DNA of 64,000 nt from positions 124,001-188,000 of the forward strand of contig WHVA01000099.1 in assembly GCA_015179125.1 (NCBI GenBank), given 5' to 3'. How positions within the stretch are numbered: position 1 is the first letter of the stretch; every line of letters starts with the position of its first letter. This document shows, piece by piece, positions 11,605 through 20,362 of this stretch. This DNA is from Gautieria morchelliformis. Taxonomy: Eukaryota > Basidiomycota > Agaricomycetes > Gomphales > Gomphaceae. The position numbers and the translations under genes were made by a program. The notes below the pieces were generated by a model that was given only the letters and a program-made list of their open reading frames with translations, had not been told where the DNA came from and did no database searches.

Positions 11605-11715
11605 ATGGCCGAGACCCTCGAGGCCGTAATGTGAACAGGGTTCGCCTATCCTTGAATCTAGATCTCGGTCCGATGTTAAGTAGCCGGAAAGGCGAAGCTT
11701 AAATCGTAGCCGAGG

Positions 11716-12661
11716 TTGGATAAAAGGGTGGGTAGGAGGCAGCGAACCCCATTGCCAACTAATATGGTGCGCCCTCAAGCCCTCTTCAGCTCAGCCGTCG
11801 ACGAGAACAGCGTGAACAACGCGTTCGACCAGACTTTGTTGTCTGAGGAGAACGGAGCCTCGGGCGAGGTTATGCCCGAGGATCGACCCAAGGTTGGCGT
11901 CCTGCAAATCGATGACACTGGTGCCATCGACATGCGGCAGCCGTGGCAGGAAGGCCGAGTGGAAAGAAGGTGAGTACCCTTGTTGTCTAGTCATGGACGC
12001 TGCTGATTCGTCTAGTATAAGCCGCATGTTATTCTCCTACCACCCGACCGACTTGTCCCTATACGGGTACAAGCTCGCCGACGGGGGACCTCGCGAGTGG
12101 CAGCTCGCGACCAAGGCCGAGGAAGAGGCCAAGGTTCAGGACGAAGTTGCAGAGGACGACGACTCGAGTGATTGGGTCGAGAGGAACCTCGAGATGAGGG
12201 TAGAGCGGATGGAAGCGAGGTTGAGCGAGGAGAAGGGTAAGGAGACTGGGGAAGTGAGGCAGAGTGAGGAGACAGAGGTCTGGGAAGCGAGGCAGACTGA
12301 GGGGGAGGAAACCGAGGTTGGAGGTCGGAGGGCGAAAAAGGACAAGAAGACGAAAAGATCGGAGCGAAGTGCGGAGATGAGGGAGTTGATAGCGGCGGTG
12401 AGGGATGTGGGACAGAAGGTTGGCGAGGTTGGGGAGAGGGTGTGCGAGTTGCTAGGGGAGTTTAGGGCTGCGAATGACCGGATGAACAGGGCGGATGTGG
12501 AGTTCATGAGGATAAGGAGGAGGCGGAATTATTTGAAGCGGATGCAGGGGGCGAGAGACTTGGCAGATCATGGGGGACATGGGGGTCTGGTGGAGCGAAG
12601 TAGTAGTAGTAATGAGGAGGAGTCAGGTGAGGGTAGCGAGGGAGCGAGGGAGAGGATATGA
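11716..12661 (+). CDS. antisense spliced ORF inside the Gypsy element, coiled-coil, unknown function
   Basis: Reads opposite to gag-pol, between the 3' LTR and the end of pol. Exon 1 is 11716-11969 and starts MDKRVGRRQRTPLPTNMVRP (a later ATG at 11764 is also possible). A 46-nt intron (11970 GTGAGT to 12015 TCTAG, with CTGATTC as possible branch point) joins in frame to 12016-12661. The product is about 299 residues. The middle is acidic and charged (DEVAEDDDSSDWVERNLEMR), then heptad-like (VERMEARLSEEKGKE, later LIAAVRDVGQKVGEVGERV), so a coiled coil is likely. The tail is basic then Ser/Glu-rich. I recognise no family. The clean splice and long frame suggest a real accessory gene of this family rather than a shadow of pol, which stops about 155 nt away. 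Confidence 0.55.
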
Positions 12662-12737
12662 GGATGGTGGAGTGAACTAGTAAATGGAATAATAGCTTTT
12701 CTTGGTTTTTATCGATTTTTGTTTTCGATTGCGAGGG

Positions 12738-12764
12738 TTTTTTTTTTTTTTTTTTTTTTTTTTT
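12738..12764. repeat. 27-nt poly-T tract (poly-A in element sense)
   Basis: Lies between the end of the antisense ORF (12661) and the end of pol (about 12817), so convergent transcription units meet here. Confidence 0.9.
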
Positions 12765-12816
12765 ATCTAACTACTGGGGTCATGGGGATTAACAAGGGAA
12801 AATGATCATAGAGCAG

Positions 12817-13735
12817 TCAAAGGGCCGGGCTTGCCCGGGTAAGATTCATGGAAATCCGTGACCAGCTCCGAGGCATGATCAGCTCGGAAGCGAGGATCCA
12901 CGAGGTTTCTTCGTCGGTACCTTCGTAACCAGTCCACCTAACAAGGTAGAGTAATTTGCAGCTCTTGCGTCTATTATCGATCTTCGAGTCGAGGATTTCG
13001 GAAACCTCGAACTCGGGTTCGCCGTCGATAACGACTGGGGGCGGAGGCGGCTGAACTCGGTTTGGTATGGTGTTGGGCGAGGCTGGTTCGAGCATAGATA
13101 CGTGGAAGACCGGATGGACTGAATGCATGTGTTCTGGAAGTCGAAGGGTGAAGGAGTGAGTACCCGCTCGGGAAATGATTTCAAAAGGACCCAAGAACTT
13201 CTCGGCGAGCTTCTTGGTAGGCCGAGTTGTTCGAAAGTACTGTGCCTTCACAAAGCGAGGGATCCTACTTGGAAATCAGGAGCGGGCTTGCGACGAACAT
13301 CGGCCGAGGCTTGGTAAGTTTTCTGAGCCTCGAGGATGGCGTGGCGAAGTTCTTGGTGAAGCTCGTCCAGGTCAACCACGAAGTCTCGGGCTCGTGCCGA
13401 GGCGAGGTCGCGCTCGGGGTGAACTGCGAGGTTCGGATGGTAGCCTTTATTGGCAAAGAATGGGGAGACGCCGGTGGTTGCGCTAGGCGCGTTGTTGTAG
13501 GCGAACTCGGCTAGGGGAAGGAGCGAAGCCCAATTGGACTGCTGATAGTTGCAATAGATCCTGAGGTACTGTTCCAAAGTTTGGTTAGCACGCTCGGTCT
13601 GACCGTCACCCTCGGGATGATATCCCGAGGTGAAATGCAACCGCATGTCCAAAGCTTTCCCTAGGGAACGCCAGAAGCGCGAAACAAACTCGGAACCCCT
13701 GTCCGAGGTGACGTGCGAGGGGACTCCATGCTTTG
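12817..13735 (-). pseudogene. Gypsy integrase C-terminal half and chromodomain, frameshifted
   Basis: Continuation of pol beyond the first break. Minus frame 13652-13248 reads LHFTSGYHPEGDGQTERANQ, the integrase core with its catalytic Glu (family 'YHPxxDGQxERxNxxLE'), then FAYNNAPSATTGVSPF. Near 13251 the frame shifts by one base into QYFRTTRPTKKLAEKFLGPF, a typical SH3-like integrase tail. A chromodomain follows (FEVSEILDSKI, KLLYLVRWTGYEGTDEETSW), which in chromoviruses directs insertion toward chromatin marks. A further shift occurs near 12875 at the extreme C-terminus. At least three single-base lesions separate this from an intact pol. Confidence 0.85.
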
Positions 13736-16462
13736 AAAAGACATGAAGAACGAAAGGTGAGCGAGCTCTTGCGAGGTTATCTTGTCTGTGGTTGGAATGA
13801 AGATAACCTGCTTAGTGAAGCGGTCAACAATCACTAGGATGGAGGTGAACTCGGATGAAGGGGGGAGTTGCTCAATGAAATCCATAGAGATGGAATTCCA
13901 AGGTTTCTCGGGAACAGGAAGTTGCTTGAGGAGACCATAGGGTTTGTGACGTTGTGGCTTGCTTCGCATACAAGTGGTACACGTCTTGCAATAATCCTTG
14001 ACAAAGGATCTAATCCCCGGCCAAGTATAGTCTCGTCGGATCAGCTCCAAGGTCTTGTTGACCCCGAAGTGTCCCGAGAGGATGTGATCGTGCTTGTATT
14101 GCAGGATGCGAAGTCGAAGGTCTTGGGCCGCTGGAACATAGGTTCGGTTGTCAAGTTTGAGAAATCCCTCGGGGTCTGTGGTCCACCTCGGGTCATTAAC
14201 CAAGCCGAGGTGCGACTTGGCTATGGGGTCCGAGGGGAGGTTTGCTAGTATGTCAGCTCGGATCTGCTCGGTATCAAGCAGTGAAGCGGCTCGGAGTACG
14301 ATGGGAGCGAGGTTAGTAGCTCTAAGGGACGATGCCAGCTGGTGCTGAGTAAACACTGGCCGTAGGTTCTGCGGGTTTATGGTGGCATAGTCGCTATTCC
14401 CCTCTTTAAGGTAGACGTCCCATCGTCTAGTGAGAGAGTCAGGCTTCGTTCCGAGGCGACCAGGTCGGAAGCGTATGGCGAGGTTGAACTGGGAAAGGTA
14501 TTCCGACCACCGGGCTTGTCGACGGGTCAAGAGCTTCGTAGTTGAAAAGTATTCGAGGTTTTTGTGATCGGTGATAACGTCGACTGGGTCGCCTGAGCCC
14601 TCTAGGTAGTGTCGCCAGCGTTGAAAGGCTTCAAAAATGGCGAGGAGCTCCTTGTCGTGAACATCGTAGTTGAGCTCGGTAGAGGTGAATGTGCGGGAGT
14701 GGAAAGCGATGGGATGAAGTTCGCCTTCCGAGGTTTGTAGAGATAAGATTGCCGCTAAGGCATAATCTGATGCATCAGTCTCTACGATCAGTGGAAGGTC
14801 AGGAATCCAGTGAGTAAGGATAGGAGCGGTAGTGAACGCCCTCTTCAACAGGTTGAAAGCCCGTCGACAATCCTCGGAAAAATTCCAAGGGGTACCCTTG
14901 CGGGTAAGTCGGGTGAGAGGAATGGTGATGTCGGAGTAGTTGTGAATGAAACGTCGGTAGAAGTTGGCGAAGCCGAGGAAGGATTGGATGTCGCGAACTT
15001 TGCGAGGTTCAGGCCAGTCTTGAATGACCTTTACCTTGTCATCCGCCATAGTGAGGCCCTCGGGAGAGAGTATGTAGCCGAGGAATTCAACCGAGTCGCG
15101 ATGGAACTCGCATTTGTCTTCTTTGGCGAAGAGGTTGTTGAGTCGTAGTCGTCGCAAGACTTCCTTGACATGTTCAACATGTTTGGAGGGGTCACTGGAG
15201 TAGATTAGAATGTCATCCAAGTATACCACCACACAAACGTCCAAAAGGTCGGCGAACACCTCGTTCATGAATCTCTGGAAGGCAGCAGGGCCATTAGTGA
15301 GACCAAATGGCATAACCAACCATTCAAAAGACCCATAGCGAGTCCTGAAGGCGGTTTTCCATTCGTCACCCTCGGCCACCCGTACGAGGTGGTAAGCGTG
15401 ACGAAGGTCAATTTTCGTATAGATGCGAGCATTCTTTGGAGCATCAAGTAAGTCAGCAATCAATGGCAATGGATACCGATCTTTTTTTGAGATTTTGTTC
15501 AAACCTCGGAAGTCGACACACAACCGAAGTGAGCCATCTTTTTTGCGAACGAACAATACCGGTGCACCATGAGGCGAGCGTGAAGGTCGGATGAAACCGA
15601 TGTTTAAATGCTCGTCGATGAACTCGCGAAGTGCTTTGAGTTCGGAAGCTGAGAGAGAGTAGATGGGACCGATTGGTGGCGAGGTCCCTTCTTCGAGGTT
15701 GATTTTGATATCGTGAGGTCGGTGGGGAGCTAGAGTGTCAGCGCGTGCTTTGCTGAACACATCTGCAAATTCGTGATATACTTCGGGAACATGTTTCTTA
15801 ACGTTCTCAGGAAGCTCGGAAGAGCTTCCTCCCGATGTTGCCCCTCTGGCGAGGAGCTCAGGCGAAGCCAAATTGAGCTGAAACACTTCGGACCCTTCCA
15901 ATCTAGATGCGCGCATGAAAGCGGGTGCATTGATTAGGGAAACGAGGGGTGCTTGCAACTTCGGAAGCGAGGTCGGAGGCGGGGGCGAAGATGCCGTAGG
16001 CGAGGTCGAAGTCGTAGCCGAAGCTGAGCGGGCTGACGTCGCCGGGGTCGCTGGAGTCGTTGTTAGGTCGATGGTCTTGAAAGTAATACTGCCCAATACC
16101 CAGTCAATCGACGGATTGTAGCGGGTGAGCCAGTTGTGGCCAAGTACCATCGAGCAACTTGAGTCGAGCGAGGTTACGTAGAAGGTAACCCATTGTTGTT
16201 CGCCGGTCGGAAAGCAAATGCAGAGGTCTAGAGCTTGGGTAATGGTAGTGTTAGTACTACCGTCAAATAGTTTCAAGGGTATAGGAGAGACAGGATAAGC
16301 AGGCATGGAGTACTTCTGGACAAATCTGGATTCAATAAAACAGTCTGAGGACCCGCAGTCAACTAATGCAACAAAAGCGACGTTGGGCAGCGAAGGCGAG
16401 GTTAGATCTACATTAAGGGAATCTTTGGACAATGAATGAGAAGCGGCGCTGAGTCTGAGCAC
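13661..16462 (-). CDS. pol: Gypsy pol: protease, reverse transcriptase, RNase H, integrase N-half
   Basis: The open frame of 933 codons contains, in order: aspartic protease (VALVDCGSSDCFIE, about residues 32-44), reverse transcriptase (VRKKDGSLRLCVDFRGLNKI at about 305-324; catalytic YLDD at 414-417), RNase H (VETDASDYALAA, about 560-571), and the integrase HHCC zinc domain (ILSGHFGVNKTLELIRRDYT, then CKTCTTC) with the first catalytic Asp (SMDFIEQLPPS). The frame breaks at about 13735-13741, where a one-base loss moves the HGVPS core motif out of frame. The listed start is not ATG: the frame is open upstream to the gag stop, which fits -1 frameshifting from gag. This is a typical fungal chromovirus pol. 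Confidence 0.93.
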   Translation of the reverse strand: MLRLSAASHSLSKDSLNVDLTSPSLPNVAFVALVDCGSSDCFIESRFVQKYSMPAYPVSPIPLKLFDGSTNTTITQALDLCICFPTGEQQWVTFYVTSLDSSCSMVLGHNWLTRYNPSIDWVLGSITFKTIDLTTTPATPATSARSASATTSTSPTASSPPPPTSLPKLQAPLVSLINAPAFMRASRLEGSEVFQLNLASPELLARGATSGGSSSELPENVKKHVPEVYHEFADVFSKARADTLAPHRPHDIKINLEEGTSPPIGPIYSLSASELKALREFIDEHLNIGFIRPSRSPHGAPVLFVRKKDGSLRLCVDFRGLNKISKKDRYPLPLIADLLDAPKNARIYTKIDLRHAYHLVRVAEGDEWKTAFRTRYGSFEWLVMPFGLTNGPAAFQRFMNEVFADLLDVCVVVYLDDILIYSSDPSKHVEHVKEVLRRLRLNNLFAKEDKCEFHRDSVEFLGYILSPEGLTMADDKVKVIQDWPEPRKVRDIQSFLGFANFYRRFIHNYSDITIPLTRLTRKGTPWNFSEDCRRAFNLLKRAFTTAPILTHWIPDLPLIVETDASDYALAAILSLQTSEGELHPIAFHSRTFTSTELNYDVHDKELLAIFEAFQRWRHYLEGSGDPVDVITDHKNLEYFSTTKLLTRRQARWSEYLSQFNLAIRFRPGRLGTKPDSLTRRWDVYLKEGNSDYATINPQNLRPVFTQHQLASSLRATNLAPIVLRAASLLDTEQIRADILANLPSDPIAKSHLGLVNDPRWTTDPEGFLKLDNRTYVPAAQDLRLRILQYKHDHILSGHFGVNKTLELIRRDYTWPGIRSFVKDYCKTCTTCMRSKPQRHKPYGLLKQLPVPEKPWNSISMDFIEQLPPSSEFTSILVIVDRFTKQVIFIPTTDKITSQELAHLSFFMSFQSMESPRTSPRTGVPSLFRASGVP

Positions 16463-16512
16463 ACGGGTGAGGTTACCGCAATCCTCGGATCGTGTGGTTC
16501 CGAGGTTGCTAC

Positions 16513-16521
16513 CTATTTTTT
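16513..16521 (-). promoter_or_regulatory. likely -1 ribosomal frameshift site at the gag/pol junction
   Basis: Minus strand reads GTG AAA AAA TAG, the end of gag. The -1 frame continues ATA GGT AGC AAC with no stop until it joins the pol frame (IGSNLGTTRSEDCGNLTRV, then LRLSAASHS). A homopolymeric A6 immediately before the 0-frame stop is a plausible slip site. Confidence 0.55.
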
Positions 16522-17745
16522 CACCTCCGTAATGGAGGCCGAAGTCCCCTCGTTAGGGGTCTTCGTTGCCCGACCTTTAGAACCGCTACTATTGGTAGAC
16601 TTGTTCTTCGGGCAGTCCTTGACGACGTGACCTTTGGTGCCGCAAAGCAGACAAAGTCCTTGGTCGACCCGACGTTGGCGCTCCTCGGGAAGCAGTTTGC
16701 CATCCTTCCCGAGTTTGCTCGAAATGTCGGGCTGGCTCTTGTTGTTCGAAGAGTTGTTGTTGTTGGAACCCTTGCCGCTGTTGTTAGTCTTGTTGCGGTT
16801 CTTATTGTTATTGGAACCACTGGAAGGCTGGTGGTTGTTAGTGGCATTGCTACTGGACTGATTAGGGGTGCGTGCAGGCTGGGAGCTACGACCATTGATC
16901 ATGGCGTCGTATTCCTTTCGCTCCCAGTAACGGCTATCGCATTCCAGCGCGAAGTTCCTAAGCTCGGCGAGGCTGCAGAATCGAGGGAAGTGAAGTAAGT
17001 CGTCCTTGATCCGTTTGGCCAAGCCCTTGTAGGCAAAGTGTCGGAGGGCCGCGTCGTTCCACTGAGTCCGAGTCGAAGCTCGGGCGAAGTCGATAAAGAA
17101 TCGCGCGGCCTTGTGGTGCTCTTTCATAACGATCTTCTCGAGGTCAATCTCGGCTTGGGCCGCGTTGTCGTATGGGCCGAAGTTAAGCTCGAGCTCGGCC
17201 TTGAAAGTGTCCCAGTCCTCGAGCCAATCTGGCTCGGGTTGGACTTCGCCGAGGATCGCCGGCTCGAAATATTGCAGAGCCGAGCCGGACAGGTAAGAAA
17301 TAGCATACTGCACCTTTGAGGCCCCCGTCTTGAACGCGGTGGGGCGATCTCTGAAGTTGAGTACACATTGAAGGAAGAAAGTGCGAAGCTTGGCTTGGTC
17401 AGTACCGTCATAACTATCCGGTTCCTTGACCTTGGCTCGTACTTCGGATTCGCGAGGTTTCGCGAATTTGATGAACACTCGACGCATAAGCTCGTTGTCC
17501 TCGAGGTCACCGAGGTCCTCGGGTGGAAGGTTGGGGAGGTCCCGATCGTTGTCAGAACTTCTAGAGCCATCACCTGGATCACCTGAAGGGTCACCGAGGT
17601 TAGCCCTACCTTTGCCTTTGTTACTAGGCTCGGCGGGGTCTCCGAGGGGTATCCCCGGGGATGGGGGTGAGTCATCGGGGGCTTCCGAGAAACGTCGCTG
17701 TTCTGAGATACCCCGAAGGGTGCGAGAACGAGTTATCATGGACAT
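16513..17745 (-). CDS. gag: Gypsy gag polyprotein
   Basis: 410 codons. The N-terminal third is Pro/Ser/Gly-rich and disordered. A retrotransposon gag domain covers about residues 105-275 (KVKEPDSYDGTDQAKLRTFF, FEPAILGEVQPEPDWLEDW, RNFALECDSRYWERKEYD). An Asn/Ser-rich linker follows, then one CCHC zinc knuckle, CLLCGTKGHVVKDC (CX2CX4HX4C), for RNA packaging. It starts 40-50 nt inside the 5' LTR boundary. The stop TAG (16513-16515) follows an A6 run where pol lies in the -1 frame. Confidence 0.92.
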   Translation of the reverse strand: MSMITRSRTLRGISEQRRFSEAPDDSPPSPGIPLGDPAEPSNKGKGRANLGDPSGDPGDGSRSSDNDRDLPNLPPEDLGDLEDNELMRRVFIKFAKPRESEVRAKVKEPDSYDGTDQAKLRTFFLQCVLNFRDRPTAFKTGASKVQYAISYLSGSALQYFEPAILGEVQPEPDWLEDWDTFKAELELNFGPYDNAAQAEIDLEKIVMKEHHKAARFFIDFARASTRTQWNDAALRHFAYKGLAKRIKDDLLHFPRFCSLAELRNFALECDSRYWERKEYDAMINGRSSQPARTPNQSSSNATNNHQPSSGSNNNKNRNKTNNSGKGSNNNNSSNNKSQPDISSKLGKDGKLLPEERQRRVDQGLCLLCGTKGHVVKDCPKNKSTNSSGSKGRATKTPNEGTSASITEVKK

Positions 17746-17774
17746 CGTGAAAAAAGGGATACGTAGGGTGTAAG

Positions 17775-17786
17775 CAGTCTGAAAAT
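17775..17786 (-). other. primer-binding site of the Gypsy element, complementary to its own LTR
   Basis: Two bases inside the 5' LTR the minus strand reads ATTTTCAGACTG. This 12-mer is the exact complement of CAGTCTGAAAAT in the element's LTR (18039-18028), rather than of a usual tRNA 3' end. It is the arrangement of self-priming elements such as Tf1 and sushi. Confidence 0.65.
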
Positions 17787-17788
17787 AC

Positions 17789-18349
17789 TGTTACGATACG
17801 ATCCGTCGTAAGGTTGACCGAGGTCGGGGACGAAACCCGAGTCAAGGTCCGAGGTCACAGGGCGAGGTTTGGATGGGGAAGTCGGAGAGGGACTTGGCTT
17901 CAGCTTATGTGCTGCGCCGACCCTACGCACGAGTCCCAACTTCGGAGGTAAACGAATAAGAGGCGAGGTTCTAGCTTAAGAGGTGAGGCGTAGAAACTAG
18001 CTAGGGATCGAAGGGACACGATAGTTGATTTTCAGACTGAGGAGTAGGAATGCATACAAGGGGGTTATATACGGACGAGGTGCAAGTCAGGGGCGAACGG
18101 ATTAGTGGAGGTCAGGGCGAGGTCAGGAGACCGAGGTCAGGGCGAGGTAATATACGAATGATGCGTGATGGAGCGGAATCAGTAACTAAGGGGATACGGG
18201 CATGGGATCAAGGTCGGATATGAGTTCAAGCTCGGGATCGGGCTCGGGCACGGATAAGTATCATATGTACTCGGGCATGAATATCACAAGGCTCGGGCTC
18301 GGAAGAAGGTTCTACCGGTAAGTAGCCGGCCAAAGGCCGGGTCCTTACA
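17789..18349 (-). repeat. 5' LTR of the Gypsy element
   Basis: 561 bp. A TATATAA box (18071-18065, minus strand) lies 32 nt upstream of CAGTCTGAAAAT (18039-18028), which would place transcription start at the self-priming segment. Confidence 0.9.
18065..18071 (-). promoter_or_regulatory. TATA box in the Gypsy LTR
   Basis: Minus-strand TATATAA about 32 nt before the predicted mRNA start. The same box is in the other LTR near 11307-11313. Confidence 0.55.
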
Positions 18350-18925
18350 GGGCTGGTATCTGGAGGTGGCCAGGGGTACTGAAATCACAAGGGTCGAGGT
18401 AGAGGGTTGCGGATGGTGTGGATGTTGTGGAATAGAGTCGGAGGTGGTGCAGAGGCAGTGCAGAGGTGGTGCGGAGGATATGCGGATATGGCGGAGATGG
18501 TTGAGGGGAACAGTCATAACATTGATAGTGGAACAAATGGATCTCCTGATGCTCCGGACTTGCTATGCTAAGGGTCAAGTAGGGAACGCCGGTGAATAGA
18601 GTCAAAAGGGGAAGTATGTGAATAGTAAAGAACAAGGGGATCAAAAGGTCAAAGTGTGGACATTGCGGAATAGAGCCAGAGGAGGCATGGAGGTACCAGA
18701 GTTGGTCAAGCAGCATGGTCATAACATTACCTACCTTGATGTGTTACTTAGAGCTACTGTCAATCAATAAGATGCATTTTACATATCTGAAAGAAAATTT
18801 CTTATCCAAATGTGTTTGACTTATCCCAAGTTTGATTTACCCAAGGCGTTTGACCTTGCTGATGCATTTGACCTTACCGAGGTGTTTGACTTGCACCCCC
18901 GCGCGAAGCGCGGGTATCCACCTAG
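18350..18925 (+). mobile_element. Helitron H2, 5'-truncated, 3' end intact
   Basis: Abuts the Gypsy LTR on the left and ends with hairpin plus TATCCACCTAG at 18925. From 18735 it retains the last codons of the Helitron helicase (YLDVLLRAT, as in DVLLRAP at the end of the H4 helicase) and the parental 3' subterminal zone. The part from 18525 onward is nearly the same as 29339-29743 (H6). Inside, 18415-18524 and 18650-18735 are diverged copies of each other. Confidence 0.75.
18898..18914 (+). other. Helitron 3' hairpin (H2)
   Basis: CCCGCGC - GAA - GCGCGGG, followed by TATCCACCTAG. Confidence 0.85.
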
Positions 18926-19141
18926 TCTAAGAGTTAAACGCGCTCAGTGGGTTGTGGGTGCTGCTGACCAATGCTTGGTCTGTCAGCGGAGCGCGCGAGC
19001 GGCGCAGCCGCGAGCCCCCCGGTCTGTTTAGGTCAGCGGCAAGCGACAGCCACGAGTTACAAATGCTGCACAGCAGCGTTCCAGGTCACGTGACCTATTG
19101 GCGACCATACGCGAGGTTGGTCCGTGCACGACCCTTCGCTT

Positions 19142-19148
19142 GGTATAA
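19142..19148 (+). promoter_or_regulatory. TATA box in the Helitron H3 leader
   Basis: GGTATAAAGAGAG about 215 bp from the element start. The same box recurs at 29924-29930 (H7), and a related GGTATAAAGGC at 26708-26714 (H5), so an internal promoter is conserved in the family. Confidence 0.5.
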
Positions 19149-19349
19149 AGAGAGCGATGCTGCAGAACCGCACTCCCCACTGGTGTCCTCCTGTGTTCTG
19201 GCTGTGGTGGGCTTACTACTGCTTTGGCTGGGCTCTTGGTGTCTTTCTGTGTGTCTCTGGGTGTCATTCTGTGTGTCTCTGTGTGTCTCTGGGTGTCTTT
19301 CTGTGTGTCTCTGGGCTTCTTTGGGTGTGAATTGACACCAGCTTCTGCT

Positions 19350-19740
19350 TCAATGTCCTGTATATTTTTTGATATTTTTTTCGCAAATTGCTATCAATAC
19401 ACCTAACTTGCTAACCTTAATAATAGCCAACTTAAATATCCTGTACATTTTTTTGATATTTTTTCGCAAATAGAAAGCAATAAATCTAACTTCCTACCCT
19501 TAATAACAGCCAACTTAAATATCCTGTACATTTTTTTGATATTTTTTCGCAAATAGATATCAATAACTTATTCTGACTTTGCTAAAGTTAATAACAACTT
19601 CTGTTTTAATGTAGTGTGTTTTTTTATTTTCTTTTTCAAAAAATAAATATAGATATCAATAAATTATCCTGACTTTGCTAAAATTAATGACAACAGCTGC
19701 TTAAATGTGGTTTCTTTTCCTATTTTATATATGTCACAAA
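19350..19740 (+). repeat. AT-rich tandem repeats in the H3 5' half
   Basis: Units of about 90 bp, each with TTTTTTTGATATTTTTTCGC then AAATAGA..TCAATAA and a 'TTAATAACAGCC' tail. At least three good copies and two diverged ones. Counterparts occur in H5 (about 27000-27660) and H7 (about 30140-30540). Confidence 0.75.
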
Positions 19741-19764
19741 ATAGATACTGATACATGTCCCTGA

Positions 19765-19910
19765 TATGTGTGAGGACACGCTACCTGTGGGGACACACTA
19801 TTACCTGTGGGGACACGTTACGTATGGGGACATGCAACCTGTGAGGACATGTTACATGTGGGGACATGCTACCTGTGAGGACACATTACGTGTGAGGACA
19901 TGCTATCCAA
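19765..19910 (+). repeat. 17-bp minisatellite (short array, H3)
   Basis: Unit GCTACCTGTGGGGACAC with variants (GTTACGTATGGGGACAT and similar), about 8 units. The array in H7 is nearly four times longer. Confidence 0.8.
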
Positions 19911-19916
19911 CTGCAC

Positions 19917-20240
19917 TTTGGGTCTTCCCCCATTTCTGATTTTGGTATTGTTTCTGGTTCTGTGAGAGTGTCACTGGAGGATCAGCTGGCATATCGATAT
20001 AACCACATTGTCAAAATTCAGGATCCCCAAGATCACTATTGGATCTATTTCACAATGCACAAGCTTTGAAACCTTTGGATAATGACAATAGGCGCAAGCT
20101 TATAATCTCTGATGATTCAGTCAAGACTATTACCACTTTCATGTCTAGAGTTGCTGGGAGGCCCATCCCAGAGGTCGAGAGAGAGCTCTGCATGTTTGGC
20201 TGTTCCATGGGTGCATACATGATTCATGATACTATATGAT
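19917..20240 (+). pseudogene. captured gene fragment in H3 (deleted version)
   Basis: Same sequence as the fragment in H1: QLHFGSSPISDFGIVSGS in one frame, then KTITTFMSRVAGRPIPEVER in another. About 220 bp present in H1 are missing between ATGCACAAG and CTTTGAAACC. H7 carries the same deletion, so H3 and H7 share a more recent ancestor with each other than with H1. Not translatable as one protein. Confidence 0.65.
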
Positions 20241-20345
20241 CAGGGATATATTTTGCATGATGCTATTTACCCCAATGCACTTGACCTTACTGATTCACTT
20301 GACCTTACTGATGCATTTGACCTTACCAAGGCGCTTGACCTGCAC

Positions 20346-20362
20346 CCCCGCGCTTCGCGCGG
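20346..20362 (+). other. Helitron 3' hairpin (H3)
   Basis: CCCGCGC - TTC - GCGCGGG (loop reversed relative to H2), then TACCCACCTAG. Confidence 0.85.

Larger units (their letters stand above)
11031..18349 (-). mobile_element. Ty3/Gypsy chromovirus, full length with LTRs
   Basis: A 7.3-kb LTR retrotransposon on the minus strand. Order in element sense: 5' LTR (18349-17789), self-complementary primer site, gag, pol (protease, RT, RNase H, integrase, chromodomain), a spliced ORF on the opposite strand, polypurine tract, 3' LTR (11591-11031). The two 561-bp LTRs differ at seven positions that I can count. Pol carries several frame breaks in the integrase half, so this copy is probably inactive. 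The flanks show no matching 5-bp duplication (GGTTA left, GGCTG right). Confidence 0.93.

Noticed and set aside
12136..12507. Minus-strand ORF of 123 codons opposite the antisense Gypsy gene
   Set aside because: Shadow of the acidic/Arg-rich plus-strand frame; Ser/Leu-rich, no splice sites or domain, and no link to pol.
13868..17773. Plus-strand ORFs across the Gypsy gag-pol region
   Set aside because: Antisense shadows of gag and pol; none has its own splice signals or domain, unlike 11716-12661.
18733..18737. ATAACA followed by TTACC read as an LTR end with target duplication
   Set aside because: H5 has the same ACATTACCTA before its helicase remnant without the supposed LTR, so the words are part of the Helitron.
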